Assembly (NCBI GenBank): GCA_013361075.1
Contig: JABWAJ010000039.1
Coordinates: 1 to 17,844, forward strand
DNA: 17,844 nucleotides
Direction: 5' to 3'
Origin: Saprospiraceae bacterium
GTDB taxonomy: Bacteria > Bacteroidota > Bacteroidia > Chitinophagales > Saprospiraceae
Under the pieces are notes generated by a model. The model was not told where the DNA came from. It searched no databases and saw nothing but the letters and a program-made list of their open reading frames with translations. A program made the position numbers and the translations under genes. This document shows, in pieces, positions 1-8,155 of the stretch; the stretch's first letter is position 1; every line of letters starts with the position of its first letter.

Positions 1-734
1 TGTTGACGGATGGCAGCACCGGAACCATCGTATTTAAACAGGAATGATTGATGATCAACCCCGTCAAGATTCTCTGTGTGGATGCTGACCCGCTTATCCG
101 ATTCTACCGTGAAATGGCCATAATAACCGGCTAAAAAATCATGTTGGATGGAAATGTCTTGCAAGTCCTGGATGAAATCAGTAACAGCGGTTTCCTGTTC
201 AGGGGTTTCGTAGACAACGTATCCCCAATAGGTTTGTTCGGGAATGCGAAACAGGCTCTTGTGGCGAATGGTAAAACCATGCTCCGTGTTCATATCCAAA
301 TGGTAAGCATCACCGGTTACGGTCAATTGACCTTCATTGAATACCGTATTTTTAAGATCGAGTTTCATCGTGTAAAGCCCGCCATTCAGTCTGCCAGCAG
401 GCGCACTGGCAAAGATTTGAGCAGGACCGGGCTGGCAATCCTGAGGGGTTGAAATGGCATTTAGAGAAAGTTTTACGGTATTTCCGGTACGGTTGAGGTT
501 ATAAGAGATCGTTGCATTTTCGCAATCCTGTGCCTGTATGGTTTCCATTTGAAAAACCAGTTCCCGGCTTTCCGGATAAAGATTTTCCCACAAATCAATA
601 TAAAACTCACGATCTACATCCGGTACAATGATCGGATCGCCGAGGGAATCTAATTTGCAAGCGCCTAACAAGGTAGTCAGGGCTGCGGCCATGCAGGCAA
701 ATTTCAAAAATCGGTTGTGTACATTGCGTTTCAT
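1..734 (-). CDS. Putative lipoprotein of unknown function (partial, 3' end outside window)
   Basis: An open frame on the minus strand starts at the ATG at 734-732 and runs without a stop to the left edge, giving at least 244 residues. The N-terminus is basic (MKRNVHNR), followed by a hydrophobic stretch and a lipobox LLGAC with the predicted lipidated Cys at residue 26, so the product is probably an outer-membrane or periplasmic lipoprotein. The rest is rich in Asn, Thr and aromatic residues with a beta-strand look and no motif I recognise. An AAAGGA stretch lies immediately before the ATG, closer than usual for a ribosome binding site. It is transcribed divergently from the ABC operon across a 239-bp gap. 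Function unknown; that it is a real gene is well supported by the lipoprotein signal and the long open frame. Confidence 0.8.
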   Translation of the reverse strand, partial: MKRNVHNRFLKFACMAAALTTLLGACKLDSLGDPIIVPDVDREFYIDLWENLYPESRELVFQMETIQAQDCENATISYNLNRTGNTVKLSLNAISTPQDCQPGPAQIFASAPAGRLNGGLYTMKLDLKNTVFNEGQLTVTGDAYHLDMNTEHGFTIRHKSLFRIPEQTYWGYVVYETPEQETAVTDFIQDLQDISIQHDFLAGYYGHFTVESDKRVSIHTENLDGVDHQSFLFKYDGSGAAIRQ

Positions 735-924
735 ATCCTTTCTCTCTTACTGATGTCCTTTTCAATAGGAACGGGAAAGCCGCGAAAATGCTGCCCCGTG
801 AAGATATTAATTTCAGGGTAGTGCATAGGGGTGAAGGCCATCTTTTCCCATCTTATTTGTACGAAAACCCTTCAAGTAGGTTGCATTGGTCTGTGTAAAA
901 TGGAATTTCATCCATTCTTGTCTG

Positions 925-956
925 TTTTTGACAAAGATCTGGCTTACTTAGAGTTG
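925..956 (+). promoter_or_regulatory. Candidate Bacteroidota-type promoter for the ABC operon
   Basis: TTTTTG at 925-930 (-33 element) is followed, after 18 bases, by TAGAGTTG at 949-956, which differs from the TAnnTTTG -7 consensus at one defined position. The predicted start would be near 963, giving a leader of about 10 nt before the ATG at 974. Pattern match only. Confidence 0.4.
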
Positions 957-973
957 ATAAACACCCGACTGTT

Positions 974-1636
974 ATGATTCAATTACAACAGGTGCGCAAA
1001 GCATACCGCACTGATTACACCTCACTACAGGTGCTCAAAGGCATTGACCTGCACATCCGGGAAGGAGAATTCGTCTCCATCATGGGGTCTTCCGGTTCGG
1101 GAAAATCAACCTTGCTCAATATTCTGGGCATTCTCGACGATTATGACGAAGGCCATTACATCCTGGATAATGTTTCGATCAAAAATCTGACGCAAACCCA
1201 GGCCGCCCTGTACCGCAATCGCTTTATTGGGTTTGTTTTCCAGTCCTTCAATCTGCTCCCTTTCAAATCTGCAGTTGAAAACGTAGCACTGCCGCTTTAC
1301 TACCAAAAAATAGACCGGAAACTGCGCCGCGACATTGCGATGGATTACCTGGAGCGGGTAGGCCTGCGCGACTGGGCAGAGCACCTGCCCAATCAATTAT
1401 CGGGCGGGCAACAGCAGCGGGTAGCCATTGCCAGGGCTCTGGTTTCCCAGCCCAGGGTCATCCTGGCAGACGAGCCTACCGGTGCTTTAGACACCCAGAC
1501 CTCCCGGGAAGTGATGGAACTTTTTAAAGCCGTCAACAAGGAAGGCATCACCGTGATCATTGTGACACACGAACACGACATTGCTGAAATGACGCACCGG
1601 ACCATCCGCCTTAAAGACGGCTTGATTGAGTCCTGA
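974..1636 (+). CDS. ABC transporter ATP-binding protein (MacB/LolD type)
   Basis: A 220-residue nucleotide-binding subunit that would power the two downstream permeases from the cytoplasmic side. All canonical motifs are visible: Walker A GSSGSGKST (38-46), Q-loop Gln90, signature LSGGQQQR (142-149), Walker B with VILADE (162-167), D-loop ALD (171-173) and switch His199 (VTHE). The length and the ILGILDDYDEG segment after Walker A are typical of the LolD/MacB/FtsE-like family that serves FtsX-type permeases. It is the first gene of a tight operon: 33 bp separates it from the first permease. The substrate cannot be read from the sequence. Members of this family drive periplasmic efflux of macrolides, peptides or lipids, or lipoprotein release, by mechanotransmission rather than substrate translocation through the membrane. 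Confidence 0.93.
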   Translation: MIQLQQVRKAYRTDYTSLQVLKGIDLHIREGEFVSIMGSSGSGKSTLLNILGILDDYDEGHYILDNVSIKNLTQTQAALYRNRFIGFVFQSFNLLPFKSAVENVALPLYYQKIDRKLRRDIAMDYLERVGLRDWAEHLPNQLSGGQQQRVAIARALVSQPRVILADEPTGALDTQTSREVMELFKAVNKEGITVIIVTHEHDIAEMTHRTIRLKDGLIES

Positions 1637-1669
1637 CCCCCTTTCTGATCACCTTATATTGCCAACACC

Positions 1670-2899
1670 ATGTTTGATTACGACAAATGGCAGGAAATTT
1701 TTCAGACCATCCGGCGGCACAAACTGCGTACTGCGCTCACAGCTTTGGGGGTCTTCTGGGGCATTTTTATGCTGGTCATTCTGCAGGGAGCAGGCAACGG
1801 CCTCCAAAATGGCGTTGAATACCAGTTTCGCGACGACGCCACCAACAGCATCTGGGTTCGCCGGGGCACAACCTCAATGCCTCACAAAGGATTGCCCAAA
1901 GGCAGGGCCATCATGTTTACCAATGAAGACTACGAATACCTGGTTGATCAGTTTAAAGAAATAGATCACATTACCGGACGGTTCTACCTGACAGGAGACC
2001 GCACGGTAAAATACGGCGACAAAACGCTGTCCTTCCCCATCCGTTCGGTTCACCCGGGGCACCAGTACCTTGAAAATACCCAGGTCGCGAAAGGCCGCTA
2101 CATCAACGAAACCGATATCCAGCAATACCGCAAAGTAGCCATCATTGGCAAGGTGGTTCAGGAAAATATTTTTGACAAAGGGGAAGACCCTATTGGAAAA
2201 GAAATCAATATAGGCGGCATTATCTATACCATCGTAGGCGTCTACACCGACACGGGCAGCGAAAATGAAATGCGCATCATTTACCTGCCTATTACAACGG
2301 CACAGAAAGTGTATTCCGGTACCGAAGACATTCATCAACTCATGTTCACAGCCGGTGATCTTCCTGTCGGAGAAATGAAAAAACTGGAGGCAAAGGTAAG
2401 AGAGGCCTTTGCAGGCAGGCTTCAGTTTGATGTCCAGGATGAAAAAGCAGTGTTCATAACCAATGTAGCTGAAGAATTTGAGCAAATGCAGGGTTTGTTT
2501 GCAGCCATCCGGGCTTTCGTCTGGTTTGTCGGCATTGGCAGCATCATTGCCGGAGTAATCGGGGTGAGTAATATCATGCTCATCATTGTCAAAGACCGGA
2601 CCAAAGAGATCGGTATCAGAAAAGCGCTTGGCGCAACGCCTTATTCCATCATTTCCATGATCCTGCAGGAATCTGTCTTCATCACGTCCATTGCCGGCTA
2701 TTTGGGCTTGCTGGCAGGGGTGGGTGTCATTGGCCTGTTGAGTGTACTCGAGCTGGATTTTTTCAGGCACCCTCAGGTAAATCTTGGTGTTGCCCTAAGT
2801 GCAGTTGTTGTGCTGGCCATCACAGGGGCCCTGGCAGGGTTGATGCCAGCTTTGCAGGCAGCGAAGATCAATCCTGTAATTGCTATGAAAACTGAATAG
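1670..2899 (+). CDS. MacB-like FtsX-domain ABC permease, copy 1
   Basis: A 409-residue inner-membrane permease. The first transmembrane segment lies at about residues 22-42, then a large periplasmic MacB_PCD-like domain (about 50-280), then three C-terminal helices (about 281-307, 330-360 and 370-394) forming the FtsX domain. The cytoplasmic loop KDRTKEIGIRKALGATPYS (308-326) is the typical coupling-helix region of MacB/LolC-type permeases. It lacks the N-terminal ATPase fused in E. coli MacB; that role is filled by the separate gene upstream. The next gene is a clear paralogue: both N-termini share the sequence HKLRTALTALGVFWGIFML. It probably works as a heterodimer with that paralogue. The start was chosen at the ATG giving MFDYDKWQEIF, which matches the start of the second copy. 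Confidence 0.92.
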   Translation: MFDYDKWQEIFQTIRRHKLRTALTALGVFWGIFMLVILQGAGNGLQNGVEYQFRDDATNSIWVRRGTTSMPHKGLPKGRAIMFTNEDYEYLVDQFKEIDHITGRFYLTGDRTVKYGDKTLSFPIRSVHPGHQYLENTQVAKGRYINETDIQQYRKVAIIGKVVQENIFDKGEDPIGKEINIGGIIYTIVGVYTDTGSENEMRIIYLPITTAQKVYSGTEDIHQLMFTAGDLPVGEMKKLEAKVREAFAGRLQFDVQDEKAVFITNVAEEFEQMQGLFAAIRAFVWFVGIGSIIAGVIGVSNIMLIIVKDRTKEIGIRKALGATPYSIISMILQESVFITSIAGYLGLLAGVGVIGLLSVLELDFFRHPQVNLGVALSAVVVLAITGALAGLMPALQAAKINPVIAMKTE

Positions 2900-2922
2900 A
2901 ACACCACTAAAATCACCTGATT

Positions 2923-4173
2923 ATGTTCGACCGCGACACCTGGCAGGAAATTTTTGCCACCATGCAAAAACACAAGTTGCGCACTGCTCTCACCGCACTG
3001 GGTGTTTTCTGGGGAATTTTTATGCTCATTTTTGTGCTGGGAATGGGTAAAGGCCTGGAAAATGGCGTCATTCGCAACTTTGGTGACCGGGCCAAAAATG
3101 TAATGTACATCTGGACTACGCGTACTTCTTTGCCGTATCAGGGGTTCCAGCCGGGGCGCAGTCCGCAGTTGAAATTAAGCGATATCCACGCCATTAAAGA
3201 CAACATTCCGGAGGTCGCATACATCGCACCCCGGTTGTCGTTGCCACAAACAATTGCAGCAGCAGGCGACAAAAGCGAACGCTATGAAATTCGCGGTGAA
3301 TTGGGAGATATGATCCGCATTGAAGCACTGAAAGTATATGCAGGCCGCTACATCAACGACCGCGACGTAGAGGAATGCCGCAAAATGGCGGTCATCGGTA
3401 CGCGGGTCAGGGATGTTTTGTATGGCAAAGACGCAGATTGCATTGGCAAGGCCATCCGCATCCGGGGAGTTGAATTCACTGTTGCCGGTGTTTTTGGACC
3501 AAGCCAGCTCAAACCCTGGAACGAAGACGACCAGGAAGCCATCGTGATTCCCCTTCCTACCATGCACCGCGCTTTTGCAGCCGGCGGTGATGTCGACTAT
3601 TTTGTGTGTTCGTCGGCACCAAACGTTCTGGTCAGTGAAGTCGAACCTAAAGTTAAAGCCCTACTCCGCCAGCGCCACCATGTTGCGCCCAATGATCCCC
3701 AGGGTATTGGCGGCTTCAACCTGGAAGAAGAATTTCAGCAATTCAGAAATCTGTTCACCGGTATTAAAGCATTCCTCTGGTTTGTAGGCATTGGTACCCT
3801 GCTGGCCGGGATCGTAGGGGTGAGCAACATCATGCTCATCATCGTCAAAGAGCGTACCCGCGAAATCGGGCTCCGAAAAGCCCTGGGCGCTACCCCGCGT
3901 TCCATCATCAGCATGATTCTGACCGAATCGGTTTTCATTACAGCGCTTTCGGGTTATTTGGGCCTGCTGGCCGGAACGCTGGTAGTTGGCGGCTTAAACT
4001 ACATAATGGTGGCCAACGAGATGGATTCCGAAAACTTCTACAATCCTCAGGTCAACCTTACGATTGGCGTCAGTGCCATGATTTTACTGGTGATTGCCGG
4101 AGCAATAGCCGGCCTGATTCCGGCCATGAATGCTTCAAGGGTGAACCCGGTACTTGCTTTAAAAGACGAATAA
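2923..4173 (+). CDS. MacB-like FtsX-domain ABC permease, copy 2
   Basis: A 416-residue paralogue of the preceding permease, separated from it by 23 bp. It has the same architecture: a short cytoplasmic start MFDRDTWQEIF, a transmembrane helix at about 22-42, a MacB_PCD-like periplasmic domain and a C-terminal three-helix FtsX domain with the loop KERTREIGLRKALGATPRS. The two copies match closely at the N-terminus and in the FtsX region and diverge in the periplasmic domain, as expected for the two halves of a LolC/LolE-like or heterodimeric MacB-like transporter. In the operon the order is ATPase, permease, permease, membrane-fusion protein. The specific substrate is unknown. Confidence 0.92.
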   Translation: MFDRDTWQEIFATMQKHKLRTALTALGVFWGIFMLIFVLGMGKGLENGVIRNFGDRAKNVMYIWTTRTSLPYQGFQPGRSPQLKLSDIHAIKDNIPEVAYIAPRLSLPQTIAAAGDKSERYEIRGELGDMIRIEALKVYAGRYINDRDVEECRKMAVIGTRVRDVLYGKDADCIGKAIRIRGVEFTVAGVFGPSQLKPWNEDDQEAIVIPLPTMHRAFAAGGDVDYFVCSSAPNVLVSEVEPKVKALLRQRHHVAPNDPQGIGGFNLEEEFQQFRNLFTGIKAFLWFVGIGTLLAGIVGVSNIMLIIVKERTREIGLRKALGATPRSIISMILTESVFITALSGYLGLLAGTLVVGGLNYIMVANEMDSENFYNPQVNLTIGVSAMILLVIAGAIAGLIPAMNASRVNPVLALKDE

Positions 4174-4206
4174 CATTCAAACAAAACAGATAAAACCTGA
4201 TAACTC

Positions 4207-5463
4207 ATGAGAAGAGGCTGTCTAATTTCTGCGGGCACTTTTTTGTTGCTGGCATCCATCGGACTGATCTACTATTTTGTCCAGCAAGGCCGTTCCGAAA
4301 GCGACGATTTTGAACTGGAGAAACCGGTTGTTTCCGACATCGTGAAAAAAGCCGTGGCTACGGGGGCCATCAAACCCCGCTTAGAAGTCAACATCAAACC
4401 ACAGGTATCGGGTGTAGTGGAAGCGTTGTTTGTAGAAGCCGGGCAAATGGTCAAAAAGGGACAACCGGTGGCCCGTATTCAGTTGATTCCAAGTGAACTG
4501 AACATCAATGCTGCTCAATCCAATGTAGAAATTGCCCGACTGCGCCTGAAAGAAGCCCAGCGCGAACTGGACCGGCAGCGCGAACTCAACCGCCGGAACC
4601 TCGACGTGGAAAGTGCCAAAGTGAGCTTTGAAAATGCTAAACGCGAGGAGGAACGGCAACGCGGACTTTTTGAAGAAGGTGTCATCTCGCAACAGGAGTA
4701 CAACCGGTTCAAAGTGGACCTTGACATTCAAAAAGCAGCTTACGAAAATTCCAGAGTGAGTGCAGGGAACAGCATCAAACAATTTGAAACCAATCTGGAC
4801 ATTCAGAAACAGGAACTGGACGCCGCCATGAACAACCTGCAATTGTTGCGCGAAGGGGCCTCACGCCAGTCGAAACAAGTAGCCAATGTGGTGGTTTCTA
4901 CCATAGATGGCATGGTTTTGGATATACCGGTAGAAGTGGGCTCTTCGGTCATTGAACGCAATAATTTTAATGAAGGCACCAGCGTAGCCATCATTGCCGA
5001 TATGAATTCATTGATTTTTGAAGGAAAAGTGGACGAAGCTGAAGTGGGCAAACTCAAAGAAGGCATGATGCTTGAAGTGACGGTGGGGGCTATCGAGAGC
5101 GAAAAATTTGAGGCAACGCTCGAATTTATTTCGCCAAAAGGCCTTGAAGAAGAAGGGACTGTAAAGTTTGAAGTCCGTGCAGCTGTAAAACCGTCGGCCA
5201 AAATTTTCCTGCGGGCTGGCTATAGTGCCAATGCCGATATTATCTTTGATCGGCGCAAACAAGTTGTAGCCATTAAAGAGCGGGATGTATTGTTTGAAAA
5301 AGAAAAAGCGTTTGTGGAAGTGCAAACCAGCGAACGGGTGTTTGAAAAACGCCCGGTAGAACTTGGACTTTCTGACGGAATTCTTGTAGAAGTACGCAGC
5401 GGTGTAGATACAACCATGCAGTTGAAAGTACAGAAAAAAGCGCCGGATCAAGCCGAAGAATAG
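4207..5463 (+). CDS. HlyD/MacA-family membrane fusion protein
   Basis: A 418-residue periplasmic adaptor expected to bridge the ABC permeases and an outer-membrane channel. One N-terminal transmembrane anchor (about 7-26) precedes the first half of a lipoyl domain (about 55-95, containing VNIKPQVSGVV and VEAGQMVKKGQPV), a long alpha-helical hairpin rich in Glu, Arg, Gln and Leu (about 99-218), the second lipoyl half (about 223-265) and a beta-barrel domain (about 265-360). This order is characteristic of MacA/HlyD adaptors. The gene follows the second permease by 33 bp and is the last gene of the operon. No TolC-like gene is in the window, so the channel must come from elsewhere in the genome. 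No clear hairpin terminator follows it. Confidence 0.93.
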   Translation: MRRGCLISAGTFLLLASIGLIYYFVQQGRSESDDFELEKPVVSDIVKKAVATGAIKPRLEVNIKPQVSGVVEALFVEAGQMVKKGQPVARIQLIPSELNINAAQSNVEIARLRLKEAQRELDRQRELNRRNLDVESAKVSFENAKREEERQRGLFEEGVISQQEYNRFKVDLDIQKAAYENSRVSAGNSIKQFETNLDIQKQELDAAMNNLQLLREGASRQSKQVANVVVSTIDGMVLDIPVEVGSSVIERNNFNEGTSVAIIADMNSLIFEGKVDEAEVGKLKEGMMLEVTVGAIESEKFEATLEFISPKGLEEEGTVKFEVRAAVKPSAKIFLRAGYSANADIIFDRRKQVVAIKERDVLFEKEKAFVEVQTSERVFEKRPVELGLSDGILVEVRSGVDTTMQLKVQKKAPDQAEE

Positions 5464-5668
5464 CAAATTTTGTTAAAGTAAACTTACATTTTTGCTGAAA
5501 TTGGCATTGCGCAAAACATTTTGAAGCAAATAAAAGTATATTTATAGCCGACCTTGCGTCTGAGTACTCAGGGTTAGCTCAAAACAGGCAAAATCTGCCC
5601 CCTTCAGTGTACAACTGACCGGGCGTTTTGGCGTTCTTTCTGGTAGATTCATTAAAAAATGTAAAGCG

Positions 5669-7762
5669 ATGAGATTGCACAAGCCCGTTTTTTATTCATT
5701 GGTTGCTGTTGGGCTGTTTGCAGCTGCCTTCTTTCCCAATCCCACCGATCAGGAAAAAGAGGCTGTGCTGATGCAGGCCATGCTGAAAGGATTGGAGCAG
5801 ATGCACTATGATCCGCCGGCAATTGACGACGAGTTTTCGAAGAAAGTCTTCGATTTTTATCTTGAAAATATTGATGGTGCCAAACGCTTCTTTACCCAAA
5901 AAGAAATTGCGCAACTGGAAGCCTATCGCCTGAAATTAGACGATGAAGCCAAAGCCGGCTCGTTTGAATGCTTCAACCTGTCGCTGGAGTTGCTGAACGC
6001 GGCCATGAACAAAACGCAGGGCTACTACCGCGAAATTCTTGCAAAGCCTTTTGATTTCACCGTGGATGAAAAAGTGGAACTGGACGGCGACAAGCGCACT
6101 TATGCCAAAAACGACGCCGAACTGAAAGAATACTGGCGGCGCTACCTCAAATATGAAACCCTCGAGCGCTTAGTCAGCAAACTGGATGCTCAGGAAAAAG
6201 AGACGGAGAAAAAAACAGCGGAAGAACTCGAAAAGATCTCCCGCGAAGACATCCTGAAATTGTTTGATGATTTCTATGACCGCCTGAGCAAACTCAAGCG
6301 CGAAGATCGCCTGAGTGCTTACCTGAATGCCATTTCGGGTATTTACGATCCGCATACCAATTATTTCCAACCCATCGAACGGGAAAATTTTGACATCCGG
6401 TTCAGCGGACGCCTCGAAGGCATCGGCGCTCAGTTGCTGACTGATGGCGACTATACCAAAGTATCTTCTATTGTTGTTGGCGGGCCAGCCTGGAAAGGCA
6501 AAGACCTTCAGGAAAACGACGTCATTCTCAGCGTGGCGCAGGGTTCTGCCGAACCGGTTGACATCAAAGGCATGCAAATCAATGATGTGGTACAGCTGGT
6601 GCGCGGTGCCAAAGATACCGAAGTGCGCCTGACCGTGAAAAAAGTGGATGGAACGGTGAAAGTCATTTCCATCATCCGCGACATTGTCGTGCTGGACGAG
6701 CGCTTTGCAAAATCACTGATCCTCGATGGTGCTTCCAAAAACGAAAAAATCGGGTTCATCTACCTGCCTAGTTTTTATGCTGATTTTGAACACCGCGACG
6801 GTCGGTTCTGCTCACAGGACGTAGCCATTGAAATCGCGAAACTCAAGGCGGAAAAAGTGGATGGCATCATCCTCGATTTGCGCAACAACACCGGAGGTTC
6901 GCTCAACGATGTCGTCCGCATGTCGGGCTTCTTCATCGAAAAAGGCCCTATTGTGCAGGTGAAGTCGAGAAATGGGATGCCGGATGTGCAAAACGATGTT
7001 GACGCCGGGGTACAATACAACGGGCCGCTCATTGTCATGGTCAATTCTTACAGTGCTTCGGCTTCTGAAATTCTGGCCGCCGCCCTGCAGGATTACAACC
7101 GCGCCATCATTGTGGGCAGCAGCCCTTCTACCTTCGGCAAGGGAACCGTACAGCGCTTTGTTGACCTCGACCGCACCATTCGCGGGTTTGAGCAATTCAA
7201 ACCACTGGGTAGCGTCAAAATGACGATGCAGAAATTCTACCGCATCAACGGCGGTTCTACCCAAAAGAAAGGCGTCATTCCTGATATCATCCTGCCCGAC
7301 AGTTATTATTACCTCAAAACGGGCGAACAGGAAGAAAAATATTCGCTGGACTGGACGGAGATCGAACCGGTGGCTTATAGCCAGAATGTGATGAAAATCA
7401 AAAACTTAGATAAGATCAAGGCCAATAGTGAGGCACGTACCAAAAACAGCGAAGTCTTCCGGAAAATGCTGGAAAATGCCAAGCGCCTGGAAGCACAGCG
7501 CGAAATGACGGCTTATCCGCTGAAATTAGAGGCGTACCGGGCTTTTGAAAAGGAACTTCAGGCCAGCGCCGAACCTTATAAAAACCTGATGGATGCCGTG
7601 GTGAATACCGGAATTCAAAACCCGAACGCCGATGTGGCTGTCATCAATGCCGACGAATCGAAAAAAGCACGGAATGAGGATTGGATCAAAACGGTTTCCA
7701 AAGACATCTACCTCAAAGAAACCCTGCAGATCATGCACGACCTGATTTCGCAGCACCAATAA
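5669..7762 (+). CDS. prc: Carboxy-terminal processing protease (Prc/Tsp, peptidase S41)
   Basis: A 697-residue periplasmic or membrane-anchored serine protease of the Tsp/Prc type, which trims or degrades envelope proteins from their C-termini. An N-terminal signal or anchor helix (about 5-21) leads to a helical N-terminal domain (about 30-230), a PDZ domain (about 245-330), the S41 catalytic core (about 350-545) and a helical C-terminal domain typical of the long Prc form. The catalytic serine is predicted as Ser464 in NSYSASASE, and the general-base lysine as Lys491 in TFGKGTVQ. Compared with E. coli Tsp, where the pair is 25 residues apart, the loop before the lysine is two residues longer (GSSPSTFGKG). 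Substrate-binding features such as LDLRNNTGGSL are present. The gene stands alone and is followed by a strong terminator. Confidence 0.93.
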   Translation: MRLHKPVFYSLVAVGLFAAAFFPNPTDQEKEAVLMQAMLKGLEQMHYDPPAIDDEFSKKVFDFYLENIDGAKRFFTQKEIAQLEAYRLKLDDEAKAGSFECFNLSLELLNAAMNKTQGYYREILAKPFDFTVDEKVELDGDKRTYAKNDAELKEYWRRYLKYETLERLVSKLDAQEKETEKKTAEELEKISREDILKLFDDFYDRLSKLKREDRLSAYLNAISGIYDPHTNYFQPIERENFDIRFSGRLEGIGAQLLTDGDYTKVSSIVVGGPAWKGKDLQENDVILSVAQGSAEPVDIKGMQINDVVQLVRGAKDTEVRLTVKKVDGTVKVISIIRDIVVLDERFAKSLILDGASKNEKIGFIYLPSFYADFEHRDGRFCSQDVAIEIAKLKAEKVDGIILDLRNNTGGSLNDVVRMSGFFIEKGPIVQVKSRNGMPDVQNDVDAGVQYNGPLIVMVNSYSASASEILAAALQDYNRAIIVGSSPSTFGKGTVQRFVDLDRTIRGFEQFKPLGSVKMTMQKFYRINGGSTQKKGVIPDIILPDSYYYLKTGEQEEKYSLDWTEIEPVAYSQNVMKIKNLDKIKANSEARTKNSEVFRKMLENAKRLEAQREMTAYPLKLEAYRAFEKELQASAEPYKNLMDAVVNTGIQNPNADVAVINADESKKARNEDWIKTVSKDIYLKETLQIMHDLISQHQ

Positions 7763-7785
7763 TTTCCCGCTTTCGCGGAATGGAG

Positions 7786-7820
7786 AACGCCCTGTTTTTG
7801 AAAGAAAGCAGGGCGTTTGT
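7786..7820 (+). terminator. Rho-independent terminator of prc
   Basis: A perfect 9-bp stem, AACGCCCTG (7786-7794) and CAGGGCGTT (7809-7817), with a 14-nt loop and a T-rich tail directly after the stem. It lies 24 bp after the prc stop. Confidence 0.8.
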
Positions 7821-7828
7821 TGTTTGTA

Positions 7829-7870
7829 CCCCAGAACTCCGATTCCGGGGCAGCACAACCCTGAAAGGGT
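7829..7870. repeat. GC-rich hairpin pair, left unit (degenerate)
   Basis: The first hairpin (7829-7850) has arms CCCCAGAA and TTCCGGGG with one mismatch and a 6-nt loop. The second (7857-7870) has arms AACCCT and AGGGT around GAA. They resemble degenerate copies of the two hairpins in the right-hand unit, in the same order and at similar spacing. Confidence 0.55.
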
Positions 7871-7924
7871 GCGAAAACATGCTCAAGCAGGAGATTTACC
7901 TGTTAATTTGCCAGGTATAAAATT

Positions 7925-8013
7925 CAACCCCTATCAGGGTTGCCCGCAAGCACCACTTACCATTGACCCCGAATTGCATTCGGGGCTATTCACGTTCAAC
8001 CCCTGTCGGGGTT
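7925..8013. repeat. GC-rich hairpin array, right unit
   Basis: Three hairpins are visible: CAACCC/GGGTTG (7925-7942), CCCCGAA-TTGCA-TTCGGGG (7967-7985, perfect 7-bp stem with 5-nt loop) and AACCCC-TGTC-GGGGTT (7998-8013, perfect 6-bp stem). The alternation of an AACCCC..GGGGTT type with a CCCCGAA..TTCGGGG type points to a dispersed REP-like intergenic repeat. My recollection is that such elements recur in Bacteroidota genomes, but I cannot search for further copies here. Confidence 0.65.
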
Positions 8014-8155
8014 TTCTGCCTGGCAGCATCCAATTGTATTAACTCATTCATAGACAATGTAGTCCGACTAAACTGAAAACAAAGTGCTCTGAGAAGTTAG
8101 ATTTACAGTTTGATGTTTTTCATACTTTTATTGGTCGTAAGCAATATATTATAAG

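Larger units (their letters stand above)
7763..8155. other. Gene-free region: terminator, hairpin array and start of AT-rich island
   Basis: This 393-bp stretch contains no gene that I can support. It holds the prc terminator (7786-7817), a small upstream hairpin CCGC-TTTC-GCGG at 7767-7778, five short GC-rich hairpins (7829-8013, listed separately) and, from about 8030, an AT-rich leader to the CHAT gene. No tRNA or CRISPR structure is visible. No promoter of the Bacteroidota pattern with correct spacing could be found before the CHAT gene; TTTG at 8109-8112 is the only -33-like candidate and lacks a matching -7 box. Confidence 0.7.

Noticed and set aside
141..452. A 103-residue plus-strand frame near the left edge
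   Set aside because: It is antisense to the lipoprotein gene, which has a lipobox and an uninterrupted frame through the same region.
1874..2770. A 298-residue open frame antisense to permease copy 1
   Set aside because: It lies wholly inside a well-supported gene, and its translation is Cys/His/Phe-rich without family motifs; it is a codon-bias shadow.
5464..5668. Promoter-like TACATTTTTG (5485-5494) and TATATTTA (5537-5544) upstream of prc
   Set aside because: The TTTTG elements before them are only 12-13 bases away, too short for the Bacteroidota promoter spacing; no confident choice could be made.
7829..8013. CRISPR-like array
   Set aside because: Repeats are short hairpins of unequal spacing and two alternating types, with no constant repeat and spacer length and no cas gene.
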